DNA of 64,000 nt. Source: Amphibalanus amphitrite. Its lineage: Eukaryota > Arthropoda > Thecostraca > Balanomorpha > Balanidae. The stretch's first letter is position 1; each line of letters starts with the position of its first letter. The DNA is taken from NCBI RefSeq assembly GCF_019059575.1, contig NW_024881619.1, forward strand, positions 868,001-932,000, given 5' to 3'. The notes beneath the pieces are model-generated. The model did not search any database. It was not told the origin of the DNA and saw nothing but the letters and a program-made list of their open reading frames with translations. The position numbers were made by a program, and so were the translations under genes. Shown piece by piece: positions 32,993 through 45,055 of this stretch.

Positions 32993-35847
32993 GATGGCAT
33001 GGCCAAACTAGCCACACTCAAGTTTTAAACTTTGCACATTGTAATGTAAATGGCCTGTGCACCAAGTTAAACGTTCTTCAACACATCCTCAATATGCATG
33101 ACACCACTGACATACTGCTAATATCAGAAACTTACCTAACTCCAGACGTTGGAGATGCTGTTGTAAGAATACCTGGTTATTCACTTCTGCGCAATGATAG
33201 TGGGGGATCAAGTATACATGGTGTTTGCGCATACATCTCTGAAAGACTTCAAGTTGAGGATGTTGATTCATCTTACCCCAATGTCATCATATTTCATCTG
33301 TCCGCCCTGGAATTGCATGTGGTAGCAGTATACAGGCCACCCTCGAACTCACCGGAACAGAATGACATGCTAATGGCATTCCTGCGTCAAATATGTACTG
33401 GCAAAGAACTCATTCTCATTGGAGATTTGAATCTACCGACCATCACTTGGTCACTTGATTCTATGAAGCCCATCTCTTCATCAGACTCGAAGTTTTTGGA
33501 CTTGTTTGACACACTTGGACTCACCCAGTGGATCCATGAGGCAACATTTCCACGATCAGGGAACATACTGGACTTGATTTTGACAACAGAATCAGACAGG
33601 ATAAATGAAGTAGAGGTGAGGCCCCCACCACCTGGCTGTGACCACTGCAGTATCCACTGTCAGTACACATTCGACAAAGAAATTTGCTCATCATCACACG
33701 CACCTGGTCACATACTCTGGCACAAAGGACAATACAATAATATCAACAACGTCCTCAGCGAGGTGGATTGGGATGTTGAACTTGCGCACCTGAATGCAGA
33801 AGAGGCCTTCAACAGGCTCCTTCAAGTCCTACAGCCACTGATACGCCAATATATCCCCATTTCTAATCGCAACAAACCAAAGAGCAAAGTCCCCTGGAAG
33901 ACTAATCCTCCGACATCTCTCAAGACGAGACGTACCAGGGCATGGCAACAATACAAGCGTGCTAGATCTCTACATGGTCGTAAATCGCACATCACTCAAG
34001 ATCTCCTCTCTTCATTTATGCGAATCAATAAGGAGCTTCACCTCTTCACTTTCTACTCGCAAGTGGAATATGAAAAGTCGCTACTTCTGAAGATGAAGGA
34101 GAACCCAAAGCTACTACATGCTCACCTCCGCAGCAAGAAGAAGTTCCGCTCCTCAGTAGGACCAATTCGACTTCCTGACAGCACCACAACTGACAGTCCA
34201 ATTGAGATGGCAGAATGTTTTGCCGAAGCCTTCGCCAGTGTGTATCGACCTGAAGTGCCGTCACACCCAGCACCTCACCAACAGTGTGATGGAGCACTTG
34301 AATCCGTCGATTTCGACTCTGCAGAGGTGAAGAAGGTTCTGATGGATCTCGACGTGAATTCTGCTATGGGCCCAGACGGTCTTCATCCCCGTTTTCTGAA
34401 AGAGTGTGCAGCTCACCTGGCTCGCCCTCTATCCAGGATATTTCATCTCTCACTGGAAGAAGGATCACTCCCCTCACTCTGGAAGCTATCGATCGTGGTA
34501 CCAATCTTCAAGAAGGGGTCTCACGTCGATCCTTTGAACTACCGGCCGATCTGTTTGCCATCAGTCCCCGCAAAATGCCTGGAAAGACTGATCTCTAATG
34601 GTTTGAACATCTTCCTCAATGAAAACAACATCTTCATCGATCACCAATTTGGTTTTCGACCAGGGATGTCTACGGAGGACCAGCTTCTGTCCACTTACGA
34701 GTATATATCAAGTGAGATCGACAAAGGGAAAATAGTTGATCTTATCCTCTTCGACTTTGCAAAAGCATTCGACGTTGTCTGTCACCATATTCTGCTAGAC
34801 AAGCTTGGGCACATAGGCATCGGGGGAGACCTTCTAAGGTGGCTCAAAGAATTTCTATGTGACAGATCGATGCAAGTGGTCGTCAAAGATGCGTACAGCG
34901 CACCAAGATACGTCAAAAGTGGTGTACCCCAAGGGTCAGTCCTCGGCCCAGTTCTTTTTCTAATATATATTAACCACATCGCGACAAACCTTAAATGTCA
35001 CTACAAGATATTCGCAGACGATCTCAAAATATACACATGCATTGATAGTTCGAACATCGGCCGTGACACTGCAAGTCTGCAATCTGATATCAACCTTCTC
35101 CACGCAACCGCCAAGTCATGGGGATTACACATGAATTCAAAGAAGTGTGTCACTCTTCGTTTCAAGAGACGCTCACACATCTTGGATAGACCCAGCTATA
35201 CCCTCGATGGACGTCAACTTCCCGATTCAGTCGCCCAGGTTGATCTTGGAATACTCGTTGACGACCAACTGAAGTTCCATGAACACAGCAGAACAGTGAC
35301 AAGGAAAGCCGGCGGCGTAGCCCACAACCTCCTGAAAGGCACAGTATGTAGAGAACCTGAATTTATGATACACATACTTAAAACGCACATCAGGCCTATT
35401 CTGGAATATGCGTCGCCTGTCTGGAACACTGGATATGTCCAGGACAGGAAAAGGCTGGAATCAGTGCAAAGGCTATGGACCCGCCAGATAAAGGGACTTG
35501 AAGGCAAAGAGTATGGGGACAGGCTACGAACGCTCGACCTTTACTCCATAAAGGGACGACTACTGAGGGCTGACCTGATCAAATGCTGGAAAATCTTCAA
35601 CGGAAACTGTCCAATACAACCTGCAGATCTATGGGATATCTCCCGTGACACTCGTACAAGAGGTCATCCGTTCAAAATCCGAGTGAGCCGCAGTCAAGTT
35701 GACGCCAGAGCCCGCTTCTTCTCCCAGCGTGTCGTCCAAGACTGGAACTCCCTGCCGACCTGGGTGGTCACATCCAAAACACTGAAGGAGTTCAAGTCTG
35801 CCTTGGAGACCTGTCTCGGAAGTCGACTATTTGATTATCTCCAGTAG
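32965..35847 (+). CDS. CR1-like LINE ORF2 protein (endonuclease and reverse transcriptase)
   Basis: The frame is open from 32965 and lies in the -1 frame relative to ORF1, overlapping it by 28 bases. The first ATG is at 33094, but the endonuclease already starts before it (NFAHCNVNGLCTKLNVLQ encoded from 33028), so the protein is probably made by frameshift from ORF1. Endonuclease motifs present: LLISETYL, AVYRPPSNS, LIGDLNLPTITW, DLILTTE, CDHCSIHC. Reverse transcriptase motifs: MGPDGLHPRFLK, NYRPICLPSVPAK, FDFAKAFDVV, GVPQGSVLGPVLF, the catalytic FADDLKIY, and the CR1/L2-type thumb (HIRPILEYASPVWN). The stop is TAG at 35845-35847. All catalytic signatures look intact. Confidence 0.9.
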   Translation, partial: QPTQELGKLRWHGQTSHTQVLNFAHCNVNGLCTKLNVLQHILNMHDTTDILLISETYLTPDVGDAVVRIPGYSLLRNDSGGSSIHGVCAYISERLQVEDVDSSYPNVIIFHLSALELHVVAVYRPPSNSPEQNDMLMAFLRQICTGKELILIGDLNLPTITWSLDSMKPISSSDSKFLDLFDTLGLTQWIHEATFPRSGNILDLILTTESDRINEVEVRPPPPGCDHCSIHCQYTFDKEICSSSHAPGHILWHKGQYNNINNVLSEVDWDVELAHLNAEEAFNRLLQVLQPLIRQYIPISNRNKPKSKVPWKTNPPTSLKTRRTRAWQQYKRARSLHGRKSHITQDLLSSFMRINKELHLFTFYSQVEYEKSLLLKMKENPKLLHAHLRSKKKFRSSVGPIRLPDSTTTDSPIEMAECFAEAFASVYRPEVPSHPAPHQQCDGALESVDFDSAEVKKVLMDLDVNSAMGPDGLHPRFLKECAAHLARPLSRIFHLSLEEGSLPSLWKLSIVVPIFKKGSHVDPLNYRPICLPSVPAKCLERLISNGLNIFLNENNIFIDHQFGFRPGMSTEDQLLSTYEYISSEIDKGKIVDLILFDFAKAFDVVCHHILLDKLGHIGIGGDLLRWLKEFLCDRSMQVVVKDAYSAPRYVKSGVPQGSVLGPVLFLIYINHIATNLKCHYKIFADDLKIYTCIDSSNIGRDTASLQSDINLLHATAKSWGLHMNSKKCVTLRFKRRSHILDRPSYTLDGRQLPDSVAQVDLGILVDDQLKFHEHSRTVTRKAGGVAHNLLKGTVCREPEFMIHILKTHIRPILEYASPVWNTGYVQDRKRLESVQRLWTRQIKGLEGKEYGDRLRTLDLYSIKGRLLRADLIKCWKIFNGNCPIQPADLWDISRDTRTRGHPFKIRVSRSQVDARARFFSQRVVQDWNSLPTWVVTSKTLKEFKSALETCLGSRLFDYLQ

Positions 35848-36286
35848 CTGAAAAAGAAACACACCCAATCAATCCTGCCTGTCCCTGGTAGGCGCCCCCT
35901 CTTATCAAGCAAGAGTGGGGTTATACGCGCCAGGGACTCCCATCCCCGCCCTTGTTCCTAATTCCCTCCCCAAATCCTCACTATCTTGTCTATCCATTCT
36001 GATTCATCTCATTCTCCATATGTTACTCACTTCATCGCACATCTTAGTCAACACTTCTTTTGTTGTTGCAAACTGCACAAAGACTACCTCCATCAGCAAC
36101 AACTACACCCAAGCAGACGTACCATTCCAACCCTTAACAATTGCACAGTCCAGTTCTGAATGTCCTGCTTATCTATTGTCCGGGTTGGCACGTCTCTCTT
36201 CGACACGGTTTCCTGTCTCTAATAACCCTACCACCATCTGGGCAATGAGCAAGGAAACCTAACAGGTGAGTTTAACAGGTGAGTTC

Positions 36287-37550
36287 ATGTAAATATGGTA
36301 GTGTAAAGTCCGACCAACATGTTACCAGATTTGAAGCTGTTACGTTACCTAAGTACCTGTTCTTTACTGGCGTGGTGAATGTCACCTGGATTTTGTTTTG
36401 AGGTGCAGACCTAGTAACTCTGACTACATGGGTTTGAAGCTATTATCTATTCTGTTTTTACTGGCCTGGTGAATGGCGACTGATGTTGTCCGTGGATGGC
36501 ACTGAAACAAATTTTGAGTGTTTTGTACAGTGTTTTAATACAATGCTGAGGGCTGAAAGTTGTCTTGTTTAGAGTGGTGAAAGTTCAGGATATGCCAGCC
36601 ACCATGGTGGGTCAGAGTTAAATGTGTTGCAGTCAGTTCGGCTTCGGCAAGCACACGGATGGGCATACGCATCAAGACCTGCTCTGCCATACTTTCAGCC
36701 AATTTTACCTAGGTAAGTCTTTTCTTTTTTCTGCCAAAAGCTATGACATTGTGAATTTCAGCACTGTGGCCTGTGTGTAGCTTTCAGGAAAGCAATTCTA
36801 AATAAAGCTCTGATAAAGTGCAAAATCAGCAATGCAGCCCTCTATTACATTTTCTACAACATCTTACTTGTTCCTTGCATGGAGAGAAAAATGCAATGTT
36901 ATGAATTCGTTTATTCACATAATTTGACAAGCATGCAGTTACCTACTACTATCACTGCACAAAACAGAGCAGAAAACATCAGTTGATCAAACACAAGACA
37001 CAACAGAAGTTTACAACATAGGGCTGCCGAACCTGCTTCCTCCCACCACAGTTGATGCCATTTCCTAGCCTGGCTTGATGTGAGCACTGAATAGCTGCTT
37101 TGTCTAATTACAGCTCACTACCATTCAACTTAAACTACTCTCTTTAAAGTAAGAGTGAGAGCGTTCAGTGTTCATAGCAGCTCGACAGACGACAGACAAC
37201 AAACATCTTGACAAACCAACCAGTATTTGATTTGGCTAATGATTTATGTGCTTGTTGTATCATGGCCAAACTACTTTAACAGCAATAATCCCTGTTTCAT
37301 CTTGATCTTGCTTTTATTTCCATTTGAACTCAGATCTTGAAACAATCATCTGAAGTGATATCAGATACTGGCTTCTGTTTCTCTTGAAAGCAAGTTAAAA
37401 CAACAATGATAAACTAAGGCAGGAGATGTGAGTTGTGGCAGTAGATTTCTGATTCAACATATGTCAACCTTATATTGCTTGAGACCTCTGTGACAGACAA
37501 ACAAATATTTATAGTTTTTTGATAGTTTGGATTCTTGGCTTGATTTAGCA
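36287..37550. other. Intergenic DNA, no feature recognised
   Basis: Ordinary AT-rich sequence with short open frames only. No similarity, inverted termini or repeat structure stood out. Confidence 0.4.
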
Positions 37551-37551
37551 G

Positions 37552-37800
37552 AGGGGTGTTCACGGGCACCGCACACTGCTGCGTGCGGTGTGTGCGGTGC
37601 GTCCAGCAGGCGTGGGGGTAGGGGATGGGTAGGCGGCTCTGACGTCACGGCTGCGTGCGGTGGACGGATTCCTGTGGCCGGTCCCGACCGGCCACAGCGG
37701 TCGCTGTGTGCGGTGACGGAAGGCTGACGTAGGGACGCAGTGGGCGGAGCTTGGAGGCTGTGTGCGGTCCAACCGCACACAGGGCCCGTGAACAGCCCTC
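37552..37800. mobile_element. GC-rich MITE with inverted termini and internal palindrome
   Basis: The left end GAGGGGTGTTCACGGGC is mirrored by the right end GCCCGTGAACAGCCCTC. The interior repeats GTGCGGT motifs on both strands and holds a perfect hairpin GTGGCCGGTC-CC-GACCGGCCAC (37673-37694). It stands out from AT-rich flanks. No clear target duplication was found. Confidence 0.6.
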
Positions 37801-38132
37801 AGATCAGCTGTGAACCTTGACTTTGAAATCACATAAATGTCATGGTACCCGAACGAATCCTCGCATGACATTTCTTCGTAGCACAATTTTTCGTCCGCAT
37901 TTCTTCGTCTACAAATCTTCGTCGGTGCATTTATTTGTCCCTCAATGCTTACTCTTGCATATATTTGCGTTGAAGAAGAAATGCGAGCCGATTTTCATAT
38001 ACCCTGGTGCGAGACAAAGTAATGCGATAGGTACGAATAAATGCCCTGACGAAGATTTGCAGACGAAGAATTGCGATACGAAGAAATGCCATAAGAATTG
38101 TCCTGGAATCCTTTATTGGCCATTTTTTTGCC

Positions 38133-41100
38133 GGGGGATAATTTTTTCAGTACCTAAATTTCAGTTATTTTGCACTATCATAAGTTCAGTTTGCACTATC
38201 GTCTTTTCGCAGGCAATTCCTGTCAAACACAGGTATATCCGGTCATTCCGCACTATTTTAGTTAGTATAGAGGCGATGCCAGATCTGGCATAATAAATGG
38301 GTGTGTGGTAGCTCATTTTGCACTAAATCCGGTATATGAGCACTATTCATGATTTCACTGCCGAGCACGAGCTACTGCTATGATCACAATATTCTTGAGC
38401 CTTGAGGTATTTATTTTTTATGTTGTACGTAAGTTGGACCCGACATCAAAGTATGATCCTCCATTCAGCGTATTACTTCCACGATGAAAACGGAATTGGA
38501 GCAAGTTTTGTTGCATAGGTCCTGCCCTCTACGCAATACACCACGCCCGGTGCTGCCCCCTAGCGACTAATAGGCATGCTGGGTAGGTATATATTAGGTA
38601 AATTTGTGGACAAAAATGCGCATCGCTTAAGTTCGTGGGACAAAATCATGTACGCAAATGTACGGTACACGGTCTGCCCACCGGCTTCATCTGGCTCACG
38701 ATGCAGCGTGACCACTCATGCTCCTCAGCAGCAAAGTACCACCCCCTCGAAATGAGAGCTGGCTAGGCGTTAGGCCGCTGAACGATGAAACGCTGCTGCG
38801 AAATGCTACAATCAAGATCCATCTAGTTAGATGTGCGTCAATGACAGACACGTCCCTTCCACGACACGTACGGAAGGGACGTCGAGCGCTTCCTACTAAG
38901 CATGGGAAAATGCCACCGCACAAAATTTAGATTAAGCATTTGCTACTGCAATGCTGTACCTACATGCCCATAGCGCCGTTAGATAACCTGACAGAATAAA
39001 GACAGCAGCACTGGCGGACCAGTACGCTTGGGCGGACGGTAGGACCCAACATCCTCGCGGAAATCGTTCACTCTCCAATTTCCATGCTAAGAACCTCGCT
39101 CAGTTCACTCTTGTACAAGAAAAGGCAGGATGATCGGCACACGCTGAGGCTGCACGTAAATCAATCTATCCAGGGACCGCGGATTCCGGGGGGCAGGGTG
39201 TGCAATTGCACACCCTGAAAATCCTGAGGGTGTGCAAACACCTATTTTTGCACACCCACAGTTCGTTGTGGGGGCCCATGCGGCCCTGGCGCTTGAGTGT
39301 CCCAAGCCGATTCTCGAGGGCCCCAGCGCGAGCCTGATGGTCCCGCACCGGTGCCTGAAGGCGTGAACAGGCTCTAGTGTTATCTCAGGGGTTATCTCAG
39401 AACCCCACCCACGCCATTTTTAGTGCTCCCACCGGCTCTTGAGGGCCCAGGCCGATGCCCGAGGGCCCCAAGTCGATGTCTAAAGGTCCCACGCCGGTGT
39501 CTGAGTACCTACATGGCTAGCTCAGGGATCCACGCCAGTTTCTGAGGGCCCTAACCGGCTCTTGAGGGCCCCTGCCCCCTGCCCTCCTTAACCTCCTCTT
39601 GGGGCCGATGCCTAAGGGTCCCGCATCAGCACCTGAAAGCCCCCACAGTTATCTCAGGGCCCCACCCCAGTTTCTGAAGGCCCTCACCGGCTCTTGAGGG
39701 GCCCTAGACCGATATCCAAGGACCTCTGGCCAATGCCCGGGGCGCAGGCCGATGCCCGAGGGCTCCAAGCCGTTACCCGAGGGCCTTACACAGCTATCTC
39801 AGGGTATAATGCCACTTTCCGAGGGCCCTAACTGGCTCTTGAAGGCCCCAGGCCGATTCCTGAGATACCTGAGATCCTGAACCTGTTTGTCAGTGAGTGA
39901 GTATGTGAGTTTGTCCAAGCTTTTTTGGACCTGGAGTCAAAATGGGTGGACCGATCGGGACGAAAGTGGGACCGTTTGATTCGTCTCCGGCGAGGTAAAC
40001 TTTTGGTGCTGGCCTCGGTTCGCTCGGTGCTTCGTGGCACATGCTATTCCGCTTCAAAGTTTCGGTGACACGAAATTTTTTGTCAAGGCTACAGGTCAAC
40101 CAGAGGTCACGGGCAAAGCCATACTGGCGGGACACATCGTTAACACCTTGAACCAGTTTCCAGTGGGGTCACCGTCTGCTAGGGGTGCAGGCTGCACGTG
40201 CTGGGGGCGGAAAACCGTTTTGACGTGAGGTCCTCTGGCTCAAAGAAATTTTAAGCTATCAACCTCAAAATCGGTTCAATGGTAGTCCCAGGCAAGGCCT
40301 CCAAAATAATGCACATTTGGTTGAGCTAAACTCTGTGGTGCATGAGCTATGCACGTGCAAGCCGATTGCACCCCTTCGTACGTTGCCACGCCTGCAGGGT
40401 AAACGGCAGCTCTAACTGGTTCAAAACTTGCAGGTCATAAGAAGAATACATTTGATCACGACATTCCGGCGAGATAATATCCGAGGAGTGCAAGCTGCGC
40501 GTGCGGGGGGCGGATAACGGTTTTGACGAGGGATCCTCTGATCCCGGGAAACGTCGATCTAGCGACACAAAAGTCGGTACACTGATAGAACTAGACACAC
40601 GCTACATGATGTCATGAAAATGACTGCACTGGGGTGCCTGGGGCATGAACTATGCACGTGCAGTTAATTCATATCTTACTGTAGGTAGATATCCACACCA
40701 ATCTCGCGTGCTTTCAAGCATTTTTGGGATGTTTCGGTTGGTCAGGTTCCTGGTTCAGTCCAAGCTCAGTCTGGGTTTCGGTGGTTTTGCCCGGTGTGTG
40801 CCCTCAGCACCGTTCCTCCAATTCTGGCCCAAGGCAACGCAAGAGCGCTGCCGGCATCTAGTTCTATGTACATGAGGTATTCCAGAGGCCGTTATGGGAC
40901 CTTCAAAGACCGTGTGCGGTGCGCCGGTGACCCTTAGAATTGCCGGCGTTGGGTCTCAGGAGCTGGCGTGCGGCCTTTATGGGGCCCCAAAGCCAGCGTG
41001 TGGACCGTAGAGCAATGGGGAAGCTAAGGGGGGCCGGAGGCCAGACCCCCATAGGTCATAGGGGCCAAATCGATGGGCCCAAACATCCCGCCGGCCGTGT

Positions 41101-41897
41101 TTTATTTTTAAACTAATTCATGTAATCCATGATAAAAAGAAGTGTGCCAACATCAACTGCGCAAAAGGTCTCTCTGAGGCCCGTAGGGGCCCTTGAAGGT
41201 CACTGTAAGCCTTTAGGGGCCTGCTTGGTAAAATCGGAGATCGATTTGGATCACGTTGCATGCATGCATGTGCATTTACTCTGCTCATGCATCTCCTGAC
41301 CGTAAGATGCTCGCTCAGTCATCTTACGACCGTCAATTTTGAAGGTTTTCCCGCCCCGCTTCCTTAGAACCGGCTTATTCCGGAGCAGTGGCGGCGCTGA
41401 CTTTTTGGAAGGGGCCCGGCGTGAGGTGGGGGGCCCAGTCGCCACATCTTGCACACCCTACGAGAATTTGAATCCGCGGTCCCTGAATCTATCCAAATTC
41501 CTTGCCAAATCCGTCCAAGAAGCGCGCCTTGCGCCCTATCGGTCCTCTCAAAACGCATGCGCCGAAACAGACGCTAATCGACCTGGCAACAAACAATCTG
41601 TAGCTAGTACAGACTAGTATTGTAGTTTATTTCTTCATAATATACTGAAATCCTTCTAGATTTAGTAGGGATGCCTAAAAATCTACCAAAAATAGTGCGA
41701 AATGACTAACATTAGGTGCTATTCAAACTAAAAGTACTGCGATTTAGACTGAAAGCAGTGCTAAAGTCCCTTAAATAGGTGTTAAAACTGGTTAGGTGCT
41801 AAATGACCCTGTTATACCTCAAATTAACTGGAAATGCCTAGTTTTGCCGAAAATGCCACAAAATGACCGGTTTTTAGTGCTGAGAAAATTACCATCC
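38133..41897. mobile_element. Mutator-like non-autonomous transposon, copy 2 (inverted; interrupted by a hAT element)
   Basis: Flanked by exact 9-bp repeats TTTTTTGCC (38124-38132 and 41898-41906), with the same termini as copy 1 at 19832-22116 but in the opposite orientation. About 1.45 kb remains without the inserted element at 39171-41485. The two copies have different 9-bp duplications, so they are independent insertions and not a segmental inverted duplication. Confidence 0.85.
39171..41485. mobile_element. hAT-type element filled with GGGCCC-rich degenerate repeats, inside Mutator-like copy 2
   Basis: Perfect 16-bp termini CAGGGACCGCGGATTC / GAATCCGCGGTCCCTG and an 8-bp direct repeat AATCTATC on both sides (39163-39170 and 41486-41493). 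Mutator-like copy 1 has the uninterrupted site with a single AATCTATC (complement GATAGATT at about 20237-20244). The interior is largely degenerate repeats of the kind CCGAGGGCCC / CTCTTGAGGGCCC. No transposase ORF was found. Confidence 0.9.
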
Positions 41898-42149
41898 TTT
41901 TTTGCCATCATATATTGACCTTGATAAGATAAACGCATCATTCGCGCAATATTTGTCGCACTTTGATACCAAACTATTGCTTCCAAATGCCGACGTAAAG
42001 AAAACCTTTATGTGACGTCATAGAAACAGCGGATTTCCCAATAAGTAAACAAAAATAAAAGTCATATCTCGAAAACGGGTGAATATTTTCCGGTAAAATT
42101 TGGTAGATGTTCATTTTCGCTCTTTGTGATTCACGCTACATCACTTTTA

Positions 42150-45055
42150 TGCCAATTCATTAACTTTTTTGAAGGTGGGAGGGTCCCTCAACCGCACACC
42201 CACTTTCACCAGACGCAACCAAGGTCAAGTCATACACTCCGTCATCGACTTGGCCTTCACAGACGCTAACACCGCGACACTTTTCACTCAACACGTCGGA
42301 GATGATACATTGTTTAGCGACCATTATCCCATTCACTATCAACTTAATGTCCCTTCAGGACAAGCCAATTTTACATTTCTTCCTCGTTGGAACTTTAAGA
42401 AAGCTGATTGGGCCTCCTTTCAAAAACATATAGATGAACACACTCCCACCCCTCTCCCTGACATCAACACCTTTTTAAACGTGATTCTCGCTGCTGCTCA
42501 CCAAAATATTCCCCATACCCACCCCCCACGTGAAAACAAAGCTGCCCCTTGGTGGAACGCTGACTGCAATCGAGCTGTAGCTCTGCGGAAGCGTGCCTTA
42601 CGAGTCTTTAACAAATGTATTTGCGATTACCATGAAAATGCACTCCGGAAGGCCCGATATGATGCTTCACAAATAATACTTAAAGCAAAACAAGAAGGAT
42701 GGCACTCCTTCTCTAACAACTTTAATAGATTTACTCCCCTTTCTAAAATCTGGTCGCTAATTAGAGTTTTTTTCTACAAGGCGCAGCACAACTTACAAAA
42801 TTCCTCATCTCTACATTAACAACACCCACTACGCCACTCCCCTTGAAGTTGCGACACAATTCGCCCAACATTACGCACGAATATCTTCTGCTCAACAATA
42901 CACACAAGTACAACATGACAGCTTTAACCCGCGCCGTGCTGGGGGGGGGCGTTTTTACGCCCCCCCCTCAGGTTTTTCGCGAATATCTCAAAAACGGCGG
43001 CGCGCAGCGCCGCCGTTTTTGGTACACGTGTTCCTACATCATTTCCGCACATGTTGTGAAAATTTCAGACCTAGGCCGTTCAAGGTCAGGTCACCAGGTC
43101 ACGTCAAGTGACCTTACCTCAGAAAAAGTTCAAAGGCTCGCTATAGCTACACCGACTGAACGATCACTTTGAAACTTTCAGCGATTGATATGAGTAACAG
43201 TATGTATAAAATGTATATCTCGGATTTTTGATATCTGTGACCTAAGGTCAGGTCAATTTTGCGACCTCTCCATTATAAGTCAATGGGAGAAAATTGAAAT
43301 GCGCCTCTTTTGGACGAATATCGTTCAAAACGCTCTCAAACATCGGTTCATAGGTAAACATGACACACTGAATAGGAAAAATGCACCTGTGACCCCTCTG
43401 TGTGCCCCTGAGGTCATCTCAGGTCATGAACGGTCGCCAGCAGTTTTTTGGCTATAACTTTTGATAGAGACGTGCTAGAGCGGTGAAAACACGTCAGATG
43501 TGTTCAGCTCGACGATACGGATCGACTGATATGCAACATGACCCTTTTCGGTCAGGTCATGACCTTGACCTGAGGTCAAATTTTCAAAATGACCTTTCAA
43601 GGTCAACAAATAGTTCATTCGACGCGTCTCGACGAGAGGAACACGATGCTGGCAAAAGTAATGTCATGGCGCTTATGAGTCAAAAGTTATTGACGAAAAA
43701 ACGTTTTTCGTAAAAACGGCTATTTTTGGAGTTTTTGCCCTCTGGAGGCTAAACCGTTGACCTGAGGTCAAATCTGAGAACATTACTCAGAAAGGTCTGT
43801 AAAAGGGCTATCGAATGCGCTTTTCCGCGGCGCTGTAGCTCTATCGGTTCCCGAGATAGCCGTTGGCAGTTTCCAAAATGTTGAAATAGTCAACATTTTA
43901 CCTTTGGTGACCTCTGGTGACCTGACCTTTGACCTGACCCAAAAAATGACCGAAGTGTTTTCGTCCTTATTTTTGACGCTCTTTCGATTGCCGCTTACCG
44001 CGTGTCGCTACGTGGCCCAGGAGCCGAGTTAGACGGGGGGCGTGAAAACGCCCCCCCCCAGCACTCGGCGGAAAGTTCAGGCCACCAGCACGGCGCGGGT
44101 TAACACAACACTCGACACCCTCTCCTTCGACTCAGCAAATACTGAAAATTATAACAAGCACTTTGACTTGTTCGAACTTAGACACGCCATATCTCGATGT
44201 GGTGAAACGTCGGTAGGGCCGGATCAGATAGCCTATCCTTTCTTCAAAAATCTTTCTGAATCCGGCCTTGAAAACCTTTTGATAGTAATTAATAATCTAT
44301 GGGAAAACAATTTGTACCCCGAGAGCTGGAGAAACAGTACCATCGTCCCCCTCCAAACCACCCTACTCCCCCTCTAGTTATAGACCTATATCCCTAACCA
44401 GTTGCGCTGCTAAATTGACAGAACATATGGTCAATGGACGGATTAGGGCATATCTAGAAGGTAACTACCTCCTCTCTCCACATCAAACAGGATTTAGGTC
44501 TGGCCGCTCCACGGCAGACAATATAGTCCACCTCATTGATGACATCCAGAAGGGCTTCCAAAATGACATGTATACATTTGCAGTTTTCATTGATTTTCAA
44601 AACGCCTTTGATAAAGTAAATAAACAAGCCCTTCTGATCAAACTTCATAAGACAGGTATTCGCGGCCACATGGCCCATTATATCTCTAATTTCCTCAAAG
44701 ATAGAACATTTAACGTACGATGCGGTAACACATTTTCTCCCAAACTTAATCAGGATCACGGCCTCCCTCAGGGCAGTGTCCTCTCCCCAACCCTCTTCCT
44801 TATTATGATTAACGACCTTTTTCAAAATCCACCTAGTAGCCTTAAGCATTCTATTTTTGCCGATGATGTGGCCATTTGGGTAACGCGAAGAAACATTGAC
44901 TCGGCTTTTGCCTCCGTTCAAAACGCAATGGAGGATATTAATAGCTGGTGCGATAAATGGGGCCTAGTCTTGTCGCCCAGCAAAACAGTAGCACTTATAT
45001 TCTCCCATAAGTCCCGTTTTAAATTTGATACCGAACTTAAAGTAAAGAACCAAAC
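42150..45055 (+). pseudogene. Jockey/I-group LINE ORF2 remnant, frameshifted and interrupted by TTAA element C
   Basis: The endonuclease remainder (GQVIHSVIDLAFTDANTAT, LFSDHYPIHYQL) is open from about 42169 to 42819, then a frameshift follows. The frame is cut at 42927 by a 1.17-kb TTAA element and resumes at 44104 with SVGPDQIAYPFFKNL. After a second frameshift near 44350 the reverse transcriptase runs from 44370 (SSYRPISLTSC, HQTGFRSGRSTADN, AVFIDFQNAFDKV, GLPQGSVLSPTLFLIM, catalytic FADDVAIW). Similarity ends at about 45055 where a GGCCCC-rich repeat element begins. Not functional as it stands. Confidence 0.85.
42928..44099. mobile_element. TTAA element C inside the Jockey-like LINE
   Basis: TTAA at 42924-42927 and 44100-44103; termini CCCGCGCCGTGCTGG / CCAGCACGGCGCGGG are perfectly inverted. 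Hairpins GGGGGGCGT-TTT-ACGCCCCCC (42941-42968) and GGGGGGCGT-GAAA-ACGCCCCCC (44035-44059). Removing the element and one TTAA makes the LINE frame read through the junction (D-S-F-N-T-T). 1172 bp, interior rich in AGGTCA/TGACCT. Confidence 0.92.

Larger units (their letters stand above)
31472..36286 (+). mobile_element. CR1-like non-LTR retrotransposon with two intact ORFs
   Basis: Contains ORF1 (PHD finger plus coiled coil) and ORF2 (endonuclease, reverse transcriptase), both open end to end. The 3' non-coding part of about 440 bp ends near two tandem copies of AACAGGTGAGTTT/C (36261-36286), a plausible LINE 3' terminus. The 5' boundary is not resolved and could lie upstream toward 30.3 kb. 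Intact frames suggest recent insertion. Confidence 0.8.

Noticed and set aside
20060..41700. A large inverted segmental duplication joining 20-22 kb and 38-42 kb
   Set aside because: Each copy has its own different 9-bp target duplication, so they are two separate transposon insertions.
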